Below, piece after piece: positions 42,735-53,726 of a stretch of DNA of 64,000 nt. The DNA is taken from NCBI GenBank assembly GCA_014874455.1, contig JADBJL010000001.1:35061-99060 (forward strand), given 5' to 3'. The position numbers and the translations under genes were made by a program. A model generated the notes under the pieces. It was not told where the DNA came from. It saw only the letters and a program-made list of their open reading frames with translations, and searched no databases. Position 1 is the first letter of the stretch. Every line of letters begins with the position of its first letter. Source of the stretch: Thermomicrobiaceae bacterium (GTDB taxonomy: Bacteria; Chloroflexota; Chloroflexia; Thermomicrobiales; Thermomicrobiaceae).

Positions 42735-44132
42735 TTACCTGCTCACGGTCGTGCACGCGGCTTCGGGGACAGGGAGAGGGTATTGCCCGGTCAGGCACGC
42801 AGTGCAGAAGCGTTCGCGCGGCAGCCCGATCGCCCGCAGCAGCCCTTCGAGACTGAGGTATCCGATCGAGTCCGCGCCGATGGCCCGACCAACCTCCTCG
42901 ACAGACAGGCGCGCCGCGATCAGCTCGTCGCGCGTCGCCATGTCGACGCCCAGGTAACACGGCCACATGATTGGCGGGGCATGCACGCGCATGTGCACTT
43001 CCCTGGCGCCGTTCTGGCGCAGCAACTCGACGATCGGGCGGCTCGTCGTTCCGCGGACGATGGTGTCGTCCACCAGGACGACGCGTTTCCCTTCCAGTAC
43101 CTCGGGCAGCGCGTTGAACTTCAACTTGACGCCCTGTTCGCGCAGGCGCTGGTCAGGCTGGATGAAGGTTCGGCCGATGTACCGGTTCTTGATCAGCGCC
43201 TCGGCATATGGGATGCCTGACGCCAGCGAGTAGCCGATCGCCGCAGGCACTGCTGAATCGGGCAACGGTACGACCAGGTCAGCATCGGCCGGGTGCTCGC
43301 GCCAAAGCTCTATGCCCATCCGTTGCCGGACGATGTGCAGTCTCCTGTCCATGATCTGGCTGTCCGGTCGGGCAAAGTAAATGAACTCGAAGATACAGGT
43401 AGCCTGCCGCTCGGCCGGCACAGGGGGCGGGTAACTGTGGAGACCGGCGGCATCGATCACCACCACCTCACCGGGCTCGACCTCGCGCTCGTAGGTCGCC
43501 CCGATGGTCGCCAGCGCACAGGTCTCGGATGCGACCACCCAACCCGTCCCCAGACGACCCAGGCACAGCGGTCGGATACCGAGCGGGTCGCGCACGGCGG
43601 CCAGTGCCCCTGGCGTCAGGATCGCTAGGCTATAGGCGCCGAGAAAGCGTTTCATCGCCTCCCGGATGCGCGAGGCCAGGTCGGGCCCGGGCGTCAGCGC
43701 CAGGATCCAGGTGAGCGCCTCGGTGTCGGTCGTACCGGCGAGTTGAACCCCTTGTTCCAGGAGCTCCCGTCGGAGCTCCTCCGAGTTGACCAGGTTCCCG
43801 TTGTGCGCGACTGCGACCGGCTCGACACCACCACGGACGAGAAACGGCCCAGCGTTGACGGCGACGCTACTCCCGGTCGTGGAGTACCGCGTATGGCCGA
43901 TCGCGATATACCCGGGCAGGCGCTGCAGGTCATCTTCCGTAAAAGCCATGTTCACCAGCCCCATGCGGGTGTGCAGGTACAAGTCCCGCCCATCGCTGGT
44001 CGCGATGCCTGCGCTCTCCTGCCCTCGATGCTGCAGCGCGTAGAGGCCGAAGAACGTCAACCGGGCGACGTCCTCACCCGGGGCGTAAATGCCGAAGACG
44101 CCGCACTCTTCACGCGGGCTTTCCCACTGCAC
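42735..44132 (-). CDS. purF: Amidophosphoribosyltransferase
   Basis: 465 residues. It makes phosphoribosylamine from PRPP and glutamine, the first step of purine synthesis. The glutaminase nucleophile is C10 after a nine-residue propeptide (MQWESPREE), which must be removed. The PRPP loop is VVLVDDTIVRGTTSRP. Cysteines in ATCIFEF, PCYLGVD and CTACLTG match the four ligands of the [4Fe-4S] cluster in Bacillus-type enzymes. The GTG start has CAGGAG upstream. It is the last gene of the operon, 86 bases after purL; a TACACT ~50 bases upstream might be an extra -10 box. Confidence 0.97.
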   Translation of the reverse strand: MQWESPREECGVFGIYAPGEDVARLTFFGLYALQHRGQESAGIATSDGRDLYLHTRMGLVNMAFTEDDLQRLPGYIAIGHTRYSTTGSSVAVNAGPFLVRGGVEPVAVAHNGNLVNSEELRRELLEQGVQLAGTTDTEALTWILALTPGPDLASRIREAMKRFLGAYSLAILTPGALAAVRDPLGIRPLCLGRLGTGWVVASETCALATIGATYEREVEPGEVVVIDAAGLHSYPPPVPAERQATCIFEFIYFARPDSQIMDRRLHIVRQRMGIELWREHPADADLVVPLPDSAVPAAIGYSLASGIPYAEALIKNRYIGRTFIQPDQRLREQGVKLKFNALPEVLEGKRVVLVDDTIVRGTTSRPIVELLRQNGAREVHMRVHAPPIMWPCYLGVDMATRDELIAARLSVEEVGRAIGADSIGYLSLEGLLRAIGLPRERFCTACLTGQYPLPVPEAACTTVSR

Positions 44133-44218
44133 CGTTTGCTCCTGACCGGTGTCTATTCACAAGCTCAGTGTAGCACACAGGGCCGAACGTACATCCGATA
44201 TTCTTCACCGGGCGAGAC

Positions 44219-46426
<2,208 letters not shown>

Positions 46427-46464
46427 CTGCTCCTGCCTTCGCGGGGGCTAGCTCGCTCTCTCCC

Positions 46465-47202
46465 TCACCGCTGGGTGTGCCCACTCCCGAGACCCCGCGG
46501 CGTGCTCGCCACCTCGACTCCGGCCCGCAGCACGGCCGACAGCACGCGCAGGCCATCGTCCCCGCCCACCAGCCGGTCATAGGCGCGCTCGGGGTGCGGC
46601 ATCAGGCCCACCACGTTGCCGCGCTCGTTGCACACCCCGGCGATATTGTTGAGCGAACCGTTCGGGTTCGCCTCCGGGGTGACCCGGCCATCGGCGTCGA
46701 CGTAGCGGAAGACGACTCGCCTATCTCGCTCGAGCTGCTCGAGCGTGGCGGTATCGGCGTAGTACCGTCCCTCGCCGTGGGCGATCGGCAGTCGCAGGAT
46801 CGTGCCGGGTGCCAGGGCCTGCGTCCACGGCGTGCGGTCGTTCTCGACGCGGACGAACACCCAGGCGCACTCGAACGAGAGCGAGGCGTTGCGCAGCAGC
46901 GCACCCGGCAGGAGTCCAGCCTCGGTCAGGATCTGGAACCCGTTGCAGATGCCCAGCACCGGGCCGCCCGCCTCGGCGAACGCCCGCACCGACTCCATGA
47001 CCGGCGCGAAGCGCGCGATGGCGCCAGCGCGCAGGTAGTCGCCGTAGGAGAACCCACCGGGGATGATCAGGCAGTCGAACCGAGACAGATCGGTCTCGGT
47101 ATGCCAGACCAGCTCCACCGGCTGGCCCAGCCCCATCTCGACCGCCATCAGCGCGTCGTGGTCGCCGTTGCTACCAGGGAACGTGATGACTCCGAAGCGC
47201 AT
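46465..47202 (-). CDS. purQ: Phosphoribosylformylglycinamidine synthase glutaminase subunit PurQ
   Basis: 245 residues, class I glutamine amidotransferase. The nucleophile is C86 in [11 protein letters not shown]; the His-Glu pair is in [10 protein letters not shown]. It feeds ammonia to PurL. The ATG is preferred over a GTG four codons upstream because GGAGCCGGAC lies right before it. It follows purS by 23 bases. The C-terminal ~25 residues after the catalytic motif extend beyond the shortest family members. Confidence 0.96.
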   Translation of the reverse strand: MRFGVITFPGSNGDHDALMAVEMGLGQPVELVWHTETDLSRFDCLIIPGGFSYGDYLRAGAIARFAPVMESVRAFAEAGGPVLGICNGFQILTEAGLLPGALLRNASLSFECAWVFVRVENDRTPWTQALAPGTILRLPIAHGEGRYYADTATLEQLERDRRVVFRYVDADGRVTPEANPNGSLNNIAGVCNERGNVVGLMPHPERAYDRLVGGDDGLRVLSAVLRAGVEVASTPRGLGSGHTQR

Positions 47203-47225
47203 GTCCGGCTCCACTCGCTCGGATC

Positions 47226-47501
47226 TCAGTGACCCGCGTCAATCCGCACCACCTGAAATCGGTACTCCTCGATCACCGGGTTCGCCAGCAGTCGCTCGCA
47301 CATTTCGCGGACGCGCGCGGCGGCGGTCGTCTCATCCGGTGCTTCCAGCCAGACCTGGATGTAGCGCCCGACGCGTACCTGCGACACCTCGTCGTAGCCC
47401 AGCCGGTGCAGCCCGTCACGCACCGCGAGGCCCTGTGGGTCGTTCACCCCTGGCTTCAGCGCGACGTAGACATCGGCCCGCCATCCCTGCGTGCTGCTCA
47501 T
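47226..47501 (-). CDS. purS: Phosphoribosylformylglycinamidine synthase subunit PurS
   Basis: 91 residues, normal PurS size. Contains [21 protein letters not shown] and a final segment [14 protein letters not shown] as in the family. A dimer of PurS bridges PurL and PurQ. It sits nine bases after purC and before purQ, the order expected for the three-subunit FGAM synthase. Confidence 0.95.
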   Translation of the reverse strand: MSSTQGWRADVYVALKPGVNDPQGLAVRDGLHRLGYDEVSQVRVGRYIQVWLEAPDETTAAARVREMCERLLANPVIEEYRFQVVRIDAGH

Positions 47502-47510
47502 CTCGCTCGC

Positions 47511-48419
47511 TTACTCCTCGCCCGGCAGCCGGAGTTCCTGTCCGGTCAGCCGTTCGTAGGCCTCAACATAGCGTCGCCTGGTGGCCTCCACCACGTCGTC
47601 CGGCAAGGCCGGGCCTGGCGGCTCGCGGTTCCAGCCGCATGCCGCCAGCCAGTCACGGACGAACTGCTTGTCGAACGAGGGATGTGCCCGGCCCGGTGCG
47701 TAGCGCTCGGCGTCCCAGAAGCGCGAGCTATCGGGCGTCAGCAACTCGTCGATCACCGCCAGCTCACCGTCGATCCAGCCGAATTCGAGCTTCGTGTCGG
47801 CTATGATGACCCCGCGTTCGAGCGCGTACCGTTCGGCGGCCTGGTAGATAGCGAGCGTCTGGTCTCGCAGCTCAGCGGCCAGCTCCTTGCCTACGAGGTC
47901 GACTAACTCGACGAAGCTGATGTTCCGGTCATGACCGCTCTGGGCTTTGACTGCCGGTGTGAAGATCGGCTCGGGTAAACGATCGCTCTCCACCAGGCCC
48001 TGGGGCAACCGCTCACCTGCAACCGTGCCACTCTCACGGTACTCGGCCCAAGCTGAGCCACTGAGGTACCCGCGGGCCACGCACTCGACGTCGATCCGCT
48101 CGGCGCGCCGGACGATCATCGAGCGTCCCTCCAGCTCCGCACGGTGCCGCTGCACAGCCGCAGGTAGCCCACTCAGGTCGGTGGTGACGTAGTGCGAGCG
48201 GATGCGCTGGCCGAACCACTCGAACCAGAAGCGCGAGAGCTGGGTCAGGACGATCCCTTTGTCGGGGATGCCGGTCGGGAGCACCACGTCGAACGCCGAG
48301 AGGCGATCCGTCGCCACCATCAGAAGCCGATCCCCCAACTCGAAGGTCTCCCGAACCTTGCCACGCCTGTACAGCGGGAGCTCCGGGATCTCGATCTCCA
48401 AAAGGGCTTGCCTGCTCAT
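47511..48419 (-). CDS. purC: Phosphoribosylaminoimidazole-succinocarboxamide synthase
   Basis: 302 residues, the longer (~300-residue) PurC form. Family blocks: YRRGKVRETFELGDRLLMVATDRLSAFD at ~17-44, VEAQSG-like VKAQSGHDRNISF, and IIADTKLEFGWIDGELAVIDE. It joins CAIR and aspartate with ATP. The ATG overlaps the purB stop (ATGA), so the pair is translationally coupled. Confidence 0.97.
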   Translation of the reverse strand: MSRQALLEIEIPELPLYRRGKVRETFELGDRLLMVATDRLSAFDVVLPTGIPDKGIVLTQLSRFWFEWFGQRIRSHYVTTDLSGLPAAVQRHRAELEGRSMIVRRAERIDVECVARGYLSGSAWAEYRESGTVAGERLPQGLVESDRLPEPIFTPAVKAQSGHDRNISFVELVDLVGKELAAELRDQTLAIYQAAERYALERGVIIADTKLEFGWIDGELAVIDELLTPDSSRFWDAERYAPGRAHPSFDKQFVRDWLAACGWNREPPGPALPDDVVEATRRRYVEAYERLTGQELRLPGEE

Positions 48420-49735
48420 GCGCTCGCGGCCTCCGGCACGCTAACCGGCAATCCCACACGGCGGTACGTCTCGTCGACATGCCGCAGGTGAGCCTCTAGA
48501 TCGAAAATACTGTCGATCTGCTGCGGAGAGAGATGCGCCCGCACACGGTCGTCGGCCAGCAGCAGTTCCCGGAGATGGGTGCCGGTCTCCCAGGCCTGCC
48601 TCGCCAACCGCTGGATGATGCGATACGCCTCCTGTCGATCGAGCCCGGCTTCGACCAGCCGCAGCATGGCCTGCTGCGAGAAGACGGCGCCCGCCGTGGC
48701 GTCCAGGTTCCGTCGCATCCGCTCGGGATAGACGACCCAACCCTCGACGATGTCCGTCATCTGGGCCAGCAGGTAGTCCAGCAGGATGCAGGCATCCGGC
48801 AGCACGACGCGTTCGACCGAGCTATGACTGATGTCCCGCTCGTGCCAGAGGACGATGTCCTCCAGCGCCGGCCCCACGTAGCTCCTGAGAAGCCGGGCCA
48901 GGCCGCTCACCCGCTCGCTCTCGTGCGGGTTGCGCTTGTGCGGCATCGCCGAAGAGCCCATGTTGCTCGGGTCGAATGGCTCCTCGAGTTCACGCACCTC
49001 AGTCCGCTGCAAATGCCGGATCTCGGTCGCGAAACGGTCGAGCGTCGAGCCGAGGATCGCCAGCGTCGCCAGGAAGAACGCGTGACGGTCGCGCGAGACG
49101 ACCTGCGTCGAAGCCGGATCGGGGCGCAACCCTAGCCGTCGGCAGACCTCCTCCTCGAGATCGGGAGGTACCGTGGCATGCGTGCCGACCGCGCCCGAAA
49201 TCTTGCCGACCCGAACCTCCTCGCGGGCCGTTACCAGTCGCTCGCGTGCTCGCTTGAGTTCGGCGTACCATCCAGCGAGCTTGAACCCGAACGTGATCGG
49301 CTCGGCATGTACCCCGTGAGTGCGGCCGATCATGATCGTGTGCCGGTGCCGCACCGCCTGCCGGCCGACGGCCTCGATCAGCCGGTCGAGGCCCGCCAGC
49401 AGCAGGTCGGCCGCCTCGACCATCTGGAGCGCCAGCGCGGTGTCGATCACGTCCGAACTCGTCAGACCCAGGTGGATGAACCGAGCGGCCTCGCCGACCG
49501 ACTCCCCGGTCGCCCGGAGGAAGGCGATCACGTCGTGGTCGACTTCCTTTTCGATTTCTCGCATGCGCTCGAGGTCACAGCTCGCCCGGCGGATCCGTTC
49601 CATCGCCTCCGATGGGATCACGCCACGGGCCGCCCACGCTTCGGCCACCTCAATCTCTACCCGCAGCCAGAGCCGGATCTTGTTTTCCTCGCTCCAGATG
49701 CGGGCCATCTCGGGCCGGGTGTAGCGAGGAATCAC
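48416..49735 (-). CDS. purB: Adenylosuccinate lyase
   Basis: 439 residues. The fumarase/aspartase signature is GSSAMPHKRNP; GLTSSDVIDTALALQ and GRTHGVHAEPITFG carry the conserved catalytic histidine and substrate residues. It acts twice, on SAICAR and on adenylosuccinate. The GTG start has GGAGGGGCAG upstream. It is the first gene of the purine operon; an open frame in the leader ends on its start codon (GTGA overlap). Confidence 0.97.
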   Translation of the reverse strand: MIPRYTRPEMARIWSEENKIRLWLRVEIEVAEAWAARGVIPSEAMERIRRASCDLERMREIEKEVDHDVIAFLRATGESVGEAARFIHLGLTSSDVIDTALALQMVEAADLLLAGLDRLIEAVGRQAVRHRHTIMIGRTHGVHAEPITFGFKLAGWYAELKRARERLVTAREEVRVGKISGAVGTHATVPPDLEEEVCRRLGLRPDPASTQVVSRDRHAFFLATLAILGSTLDRFATEIRHLQRTEVRELEEPFDPSNMGSSAMPHKRNPHESERVSGLARLLRSYVGPALEDIVLWHERDISHSSVERVVLPDACILLDYLLAQMTDIVEGWVVYPERMRRNLDATAGAVFSQQAMLRLVEAGLDRQEAYRIIQRLARQAWETGTHLRELLLADDRVRAHLSPQQIDSIFDLEAHLRHVDETYRRVGLPVSVPEAASA

Positions 49736-50065
49736 CGCTCTGCCCCTCCGATTGCGCGTTCGGTGGATCGCTCAACACGCGTAAGCTGGTCTGTATCACT
49801 TGCTCCGGCCGATCCAGCACGTGAGACGCGCGAAGGTTCGGCCGCTCGCAGAGCATGAGGAGGCAACAATGTACGGCACCACCTGAAGGGTGTTCGTTCT
49901 CGAATCTGCTCGCCGCTCGTACCCACTCCCATTTCTCCGAAGTCATTATACGAGATCGCGAGATGTCGCATAGGAACGCGGGTAGGCTCACCTCCAGCGG
50001 GGTGTTGCCGGGCGCGCATCTGGGATGTCGGCCGTCCACATGCTGGTTCTTACTCTGGCACCGAG
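49736..50065. other. Leader of the purine operon and gap to glmS
   Basis: This stretch has no conserved gene. Its left ~200 bases would be the transcribed leader of purB. A minus-strand frame beginning at an ATG at 49934 (about 66 codons, arginine/serine-rich) ends in a GTGA overlap with purB, but it is not protein-like enough to annotate. I see no purine, T-box or THF riboswitch core. Confidence 0.4.
49945..49950 (-). promoter_or_regulatory. -10 box of the purine operon
   Basis: A perfect TATAAT on the minus strand about 210 bases before purB. The region 17 bases upstream (CTATGC) is a poor -35, so the promoter may need an activator or rely on the -10 box. Predicted start near 49938. Confidence 0.55.
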
Positions 50066-50095
50066 TTGTCAGTGCGCGATCCGGCGCGGTATAGT
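50066..50095 (+). promoter_or_regulatory. Promoter of the glmS operon
   Basis: TTGTCA (50066-50071), 18-base spacer, TATAGT (50090-50095). Predicted start near 50102, about 47 bases before the ribozyme cleavage site. Confidence 0.75.
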
Positions 50096-50148
50096 GTCGC
50101 TGGCCTGTGCAGCGGCGCAGGAGGAGGGGATTTCGAGCGGAGTCGAGT

Positions 50149-50325
50149 AGCGCCTGGACTCGCCGGAGGAGGCGGCGAGTCGACGAGGAGGAGGCCGGTC
50201 GAAAGATTCGGCGGATGGCCTCCCGGCTGGCACGGTCGTCACGGCCAGAGCAAAGGCGTCGAGCGATCGGCGAGACAAAGGCTGGCCGGCGTGCGCGTCC
50301 GATCCTCCGGATCGGAGGGTCGAGC
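50149..50325 (+). ncRNA. glmS ribozyme (glucosamine-6-phosphate-activated self-cleaving RNA)
   Basis: The RNA begins with the conserved cleavage-site sequence AGCGCCTGGAC; scission is expected between A50149 and G50150. P1 is ACTCGCC/GGCGAGT (50158-50164 with 50174-50180). Next comes the invariant GACGAGG (50182-50188), then the P2 stem GGAGGCC/GGCCTCC (50190-50196 with 50217-50223) enclosing the conserved TCGGCGG (50208-50214). Further helices follow, including CTGGC/GCCAG and a CCGATCC/GGATCGG hairpin near 50310; the 3' limit is approximate. The glmS start codon is ~110 bases downstream. When glucosamine-6-phosphate is plentiful the mRNA cuts itself and glmS is silenced. Confidence 0.93.
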
Positions 50326-50435
50326 ACAGCCCCGATCTCCAGCACAGCACAGGCCTCGATCAGGCGTGAGTCACCAGTGGAGGCGGCTAGCGTGGTCGCG
50401 TGGGCCGGGCTGCCGCTCAAGGGGGACACTGTGCG

Positions 50436-52217
50436 ATGTGCGGCATCTTCGGATACGTCACAGTGCGTGACGAGTGTGCCCGAATTGTCGTGGACTCGCT
50501 ACGCAAACTCGAGTACCGAGGATACGACTCCTGGGGAGTCGGCATCGGGCTGAACGGCCACATCCGCGTCGTCAAGCGCGCCGGCCGGATTCCGCCGATC
50601 TCGCCCGATCTTCCCGCGAGCTCGATCGCGTTTGGCCACACGCGATGGGCGACACACGGGGGCGTGACCGATGCCAACGCGCATCCTCACCTCGACTGCA
50701 CCGGTCGGCTGGCGGTGATCCACAACGGTATCATCGAGAACTTTCGCAAGCTTCGCGCGGAGCTGGAGAGCAACGGTCATCGGTTCGCGAGCGATACCGA
50801 TAGCGAGGTCTTCGCCCACCTCGTCGAACAGGTGCTGCACGCGGGCGACGACGCGGATCCGGACGCTGTGGTGGAGGCGGTGCGGTCAGCCTTCGCGCGT
50901 GTCGAAGGTCTCAACGCCTTCATCTTGCTCCACCACTGCACGCAGCAGTTGATCGCGGTCAAGTCGATCTCGCCACTGGTCATCGGCGCTGGCAAGGGCG
51001 GTACCTACGTCGCCTCCGATGCTGTGGCCCTGGTCGGGCTGGCCGATCGAGTGCATTACCTCGGAGACGATGAGGTCGCTGCTATCCGCGCTGACGGTCT
51101 ACACCTGTACGACCGTGCTGACGGGTCGGAGCGGGTGCCCCGCTGGGAGCGGCTGACACTCCAACCCACCGACACGTCGCTGGAAGGTTTCCCACACTAC
51201 CTTATTAAGGAGATCCACGAGCAGCCGCGCGTGTTGGAGCGGATCCTCCGTGAGCACCCCCCACGGGCCCGCGAGCTGGCGAACCTGATCACCCGCTCGT
51301 ACGGTACCTTCCTCGTCGGCTGCGGAACCGCGGGCTACGCGGCCCTCGCTGGCTCGTATCTCTTCTCCCGGATCGCTCGCCGGCACGTCAATTCGGTCGT
51401 CGCGTCAGAGTTCAAGTACCAGGAGCATTTCCTGACCGATCGGAGCCTCGTGATCGCCCTCTCACAGAGTGGCGAGACCGTCGATGTCATCGAGGCAGCG
51501 CTGGCTGCAAAGCGACGCGGGGCACGTGTCGCCGCGCTGGTGAACGTGACCGGTTCCACGCTCGACCGGCTGGCGGACTTCACCATCCCGTTGCTGGCAG
51601 GCCCGGAGCTGAGCGTGCTCTCGACAAAGGCCTACACCGCGAAGCTCGCGCTGCTGCTTCTCACCGCCCACGTCATCAACGGCAGCGAACATGTCGGCCT
51701 CGACCTGCTCTGGCGCGCGATCGACGGCATGGTGCGGGCGCTCACTCCAGACTCCCAGGATCGCGTCAAAGCCATCGCCGACCGCATCGCTGACCACCAG
51801 CACTGCTTCGTGATTGGCCGGGGTCTCTCGTATCCAACGGCGCTCGAGGCGGCACTGAAGATCAAGGAGGTCAGCTACCTGCACGCCGAGGGCTTCGCCG
51901 GTGGCGAGCTGAAGCACGGGGTCATCGCGCTCGTCGAACCAGGGGTACCGTGCATCGTCTTTTCCCCGCTCGACGAGACCCGAGCTGACATCCTCTCCGG
52001 CGCCATGGAGCTGCGTAGCCGCGGCGGCTGGATCATCGGTGTTTCCCCCGAACACGAGGCGGTTTTCGACGCGCACCTGCCGGTGGCCGAGGCCGGTGAC
52101 GCCTCTCCGTTGGTCAATGTCGTCCCGGCTCAGCTCTTAGGCTACTACCTCGCAGTGCGCAAGGGGCTCGATCCGGACAAGCCCCGTAACCTGGCGAAGA
52201 GCGTGACGGTGAAGTAA
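50436..52217 (+). CDS. glmS: Glutamine--fructose-6-phosphate aminotransferase (isomerizing)
   Basis: 593 residues. C2 in MCGIFGYV is the glutaminase nucleophile after Met removal; EYRGYDSWGVG and HTRWATHGGVTDANAHPH complete that domain. Two SIS domains follow (ALSQSGETVDVIEA, and GRGLSYPTALEAALKIKEVSYLHAEGF), and the protein ends with the family tail RNLAKSVTVK. It makes glucosamine-6-phosphate for UDP-GlcNAc and the cell wall. The ATG has AAGGGGGA ~11 bases upstream. Expression is controlled by the ribozyme in its leader. The next gene starts one base after its stop codon. Confidence 0.97.
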   Translation: MCGIFGYVTVRDECARIVVDSLRKLEYRGYDSWGVGIGLNGHIRVVKRAGRIPPISPDLPASSIAFGHTRWATHGGVTDANAHPHLDCTGRLAVIHNGIIENFRKLRAELESNGHRFASDTDSEVFAHLVEQVLHAGDDADPDAVVEAVRSAFARVEGLNAFILLHHCTQQLIAVKSISPLVIGAGKGGTYVASDAVALVGLADRVHYLGDDEVAAIRADGLHLYDRADGSERVPRWERLTLQPTDTSLEGFPHYLIKEIHEQPRVLERILREHPPRARELANLITRSYGTFLVGCGTAGYAALAGSYLFSRIARRHVNSVVASEFKYQEHFLTDRSLVIALSQSGETVDVIEAALAAKRRGARVAALVNVTGSTLDRLADFTIPLLAGPELSVLSTKAYTAKLALLLLTAHVINGSEHVGLDLLWRAIDGMVRALTPDSQDRVKAIADRIADHQHCFVIGRGLSYPTALEAALKIKEVSYLHAEGFAGGELKHGVIALVEPGVPCIVFSPLDETRADILSGAMELRSRGGWIIGVSPEHEAVFDAHLPVAEAGDASPLVNVVPAQLLGYYLAVRKGLDPDKPRNLAKSVTVK

Positions 52218-52218
52218 G

Positions 52219-53058
52219 GTGGACGAGCTGATCCTGATCGACACCCACTGCCACCTCGACCTCGAGGCGTTCGACGCCGACCGGAGCGCGGCCCTCGACC
52301 GGGCGCGCTCGACCGGTGTTCGCGCCTTCGTCGTGATCGGCTTCGCCCCGGAACGCTGGCGGACGGCTCTCGCGCTCGCCGAGTCGACCCCCGACGTCTT
52401 CGCCACCGTCGGACTGCATCCGACCGAAGCGGCCCGCTATGACGAGGCGCTCGAGCGCGCGCTGACCGGCGCCGCTTCTCACACGAGGGTGCGCGCGATC
52501 GGCGAGATCGGCCTCGACTACTACTGGGACGCTGCCCCGCGCCCGCTCCAGCGTGAGGTCTTCTTGCGGCAGATCCGGCTGGCCAAAGCGTTGGATCTGC
52601 CGTTCGTCGTCCACCAGCGTGACGCCGCCGAGGACGTGCTCGCCGTGCTCAGCGACGCCGGGCCACCCCACCAGGGCGTGATGCATTGCTTCACCGGCGA
52701 TATCGACTACGCCCGCGCCTGCCTGGAGCTCGGCATGTACCTCGGCGTCGGCGGGATCATTACCTACCCCAGGGCAAACGCCCTGCGTGAGGCGCTGCGC
52801 TGGGCACCCGTCGATCGGCTGGTACTCGAGACAGATTCACCCTATCTAGCGCCGGTGCCATATCGCGGCAAGCGGAACGAGCCAGCGTACCTTCTCGCCA
52901 TCGCCGCAAAACTTGCCGAGATCCGAGGCGTGCCGATCCGCGAGATCGCCCGGATCACCACCGAGAATGCGGTGCGGCTGTTCGGTTTGAGCCCGGATCG
53001 TCTCGGTGCTGGGAATGTCGAAGCACGAGTTCGATCGCACGAATTGAGAGGGCCATGA
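52219..53058 (+). CDS. tatD: TatD-family metal-dependent deoxyribonuclease
   Basis: 279 residues, TIM-barrel amidohydrolase fold. Metal ligands H10 and H12 in IDTHCHLD, E in GEIGLDYYWD, H in VVHQRDA and MHCFTGD, and D in LETDSPYLAP. TatD enzymes trim DNA 3' ends in repair and degradation. GTG start, one base after glmS, with AAGTAAGG overlapping the glmS end. Its stop overlaps the rdgB start (ATGA). Confidence 0.94.
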   Translation: MDELILIDTHCHLDLEAFDADRSAALDRARSTGVRAFVVIGFAPERWRTALALAESTPDVFATVGLHPTEAARYDEALERALTGAASHTRVRAIGEIGLDYYWDAAPRPLQREVFLRQIRLAKALDLPFVVHQRDAAEDVLAVLSDAGPPHQGVMHCFTGDIDYARACLELGMYLGVGGIITYPRANALREALRWAPVDRLVLETDSPYLAPVPYRGKRNEPAYLLAIAAKLAEIRGVPIREIARITTENAVRLFGLSPDRLGAGNVEARVRSHELRGP

Positions 53059-53726
53059 CGACCCGACGCGTCGTGCTCGCGAGCGCCAACCCCGGAAAAC
53101 TGCGCGAGCTGCAGGCGTTAATGCCACCGGACGTAGAAGTGGTCTCGGCGGACGAGGTGGGAGTGACCCTGCCACCTGAGACAGGCTCCACGTTTGCCGA
53201 GAACGCGTTACTCAAAGCGCGTGCCGCTGCCCAGCAGACAGGACTGGTCGCCATCGCGGACGACTCTGGCCTCGAGGTCGATGCCCTGGCTGGCGAACCA
53301 GGCGTACGTTCAGCCCGCTACGCGGGCCCAGAGGCGAGCGACGACGACAACATCGCTCTGCTGTTGAGGCGGCTCGCGGGCGTCCCGCCGGAGCGTCGCA
53401 CGGCCCGCTTCCGCTCGGTCGTGGCCGTGGTGACGCCGGATGGGACTGAGTTCGTCGGCGAGGGTACCCTCGAGGGCCGGATTTCGAGCGAGCCGCGCGG
53501 CAGCGGCGGCTTCGGCTACGACCCGGTCTTTCAGCCCCTCGGCGAAACCCGTACACTTGCCGAAATGACACTCGAGGAGAAGAACCGCGTGAGCCACCGT
53601 GCGCAGGCGTTACGCCAGGCAGTGGAGGCCCTGTGTCAGTGGTTCCAGCGCACGGAGAGCGAAGCTGGGTCTCCGGGCAGTATGGTAGACAATTTGGTCG
53701 ACAAGAGAGGCGACAGACGTGGCTGA
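53055..53726 (+). CDS. rdgB: Non-canonical purine NTP pyrophosphatase (RdgB/HAM1)
   Basis: 223 residues. Opens VVLASANPGKLRELQAL, with ENALLKARAA, IADDSGLEVDALAGEPGVRSARYAG and GSGGFGYDPVF, all diagnostic of the family. It hydrolyses dITP, XTP and similar nucleotides to monophosphates. A short C-terminal extension (~25 residues, polar) is probably dispensable. Start overlaps tatD by four bases, end overlaps the next gene by eight, so the operon is very compact. Confidence 0.96.
   Translation: MTTRRVVLASANPGKLRELQALMPPDVEVVSADEVGVTLPPETGSTFAENALLKARAAAQQTGLVAIADDSGLEVDALAGEPGVRSARYAGPEASDDDNIALLLRRLAGVPPERRTARFRSVVAVVTPDGTEFVGEGTLEGRISSEPRGSGGFGYDPVFQPLGETRTLAEMTLEEKNRVSHRAQALRQAVEALCQWFQRTESEAGSPGSMVDNLVDKRGDRRG

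Noticed and set aside
49736..49944. A purine, T-box or folate riboswitch in the purB leader.
   Set aside because: None of the conserved cores (paired loops of the purine aptamer, T-box UGGN motif, folate core) could be found.
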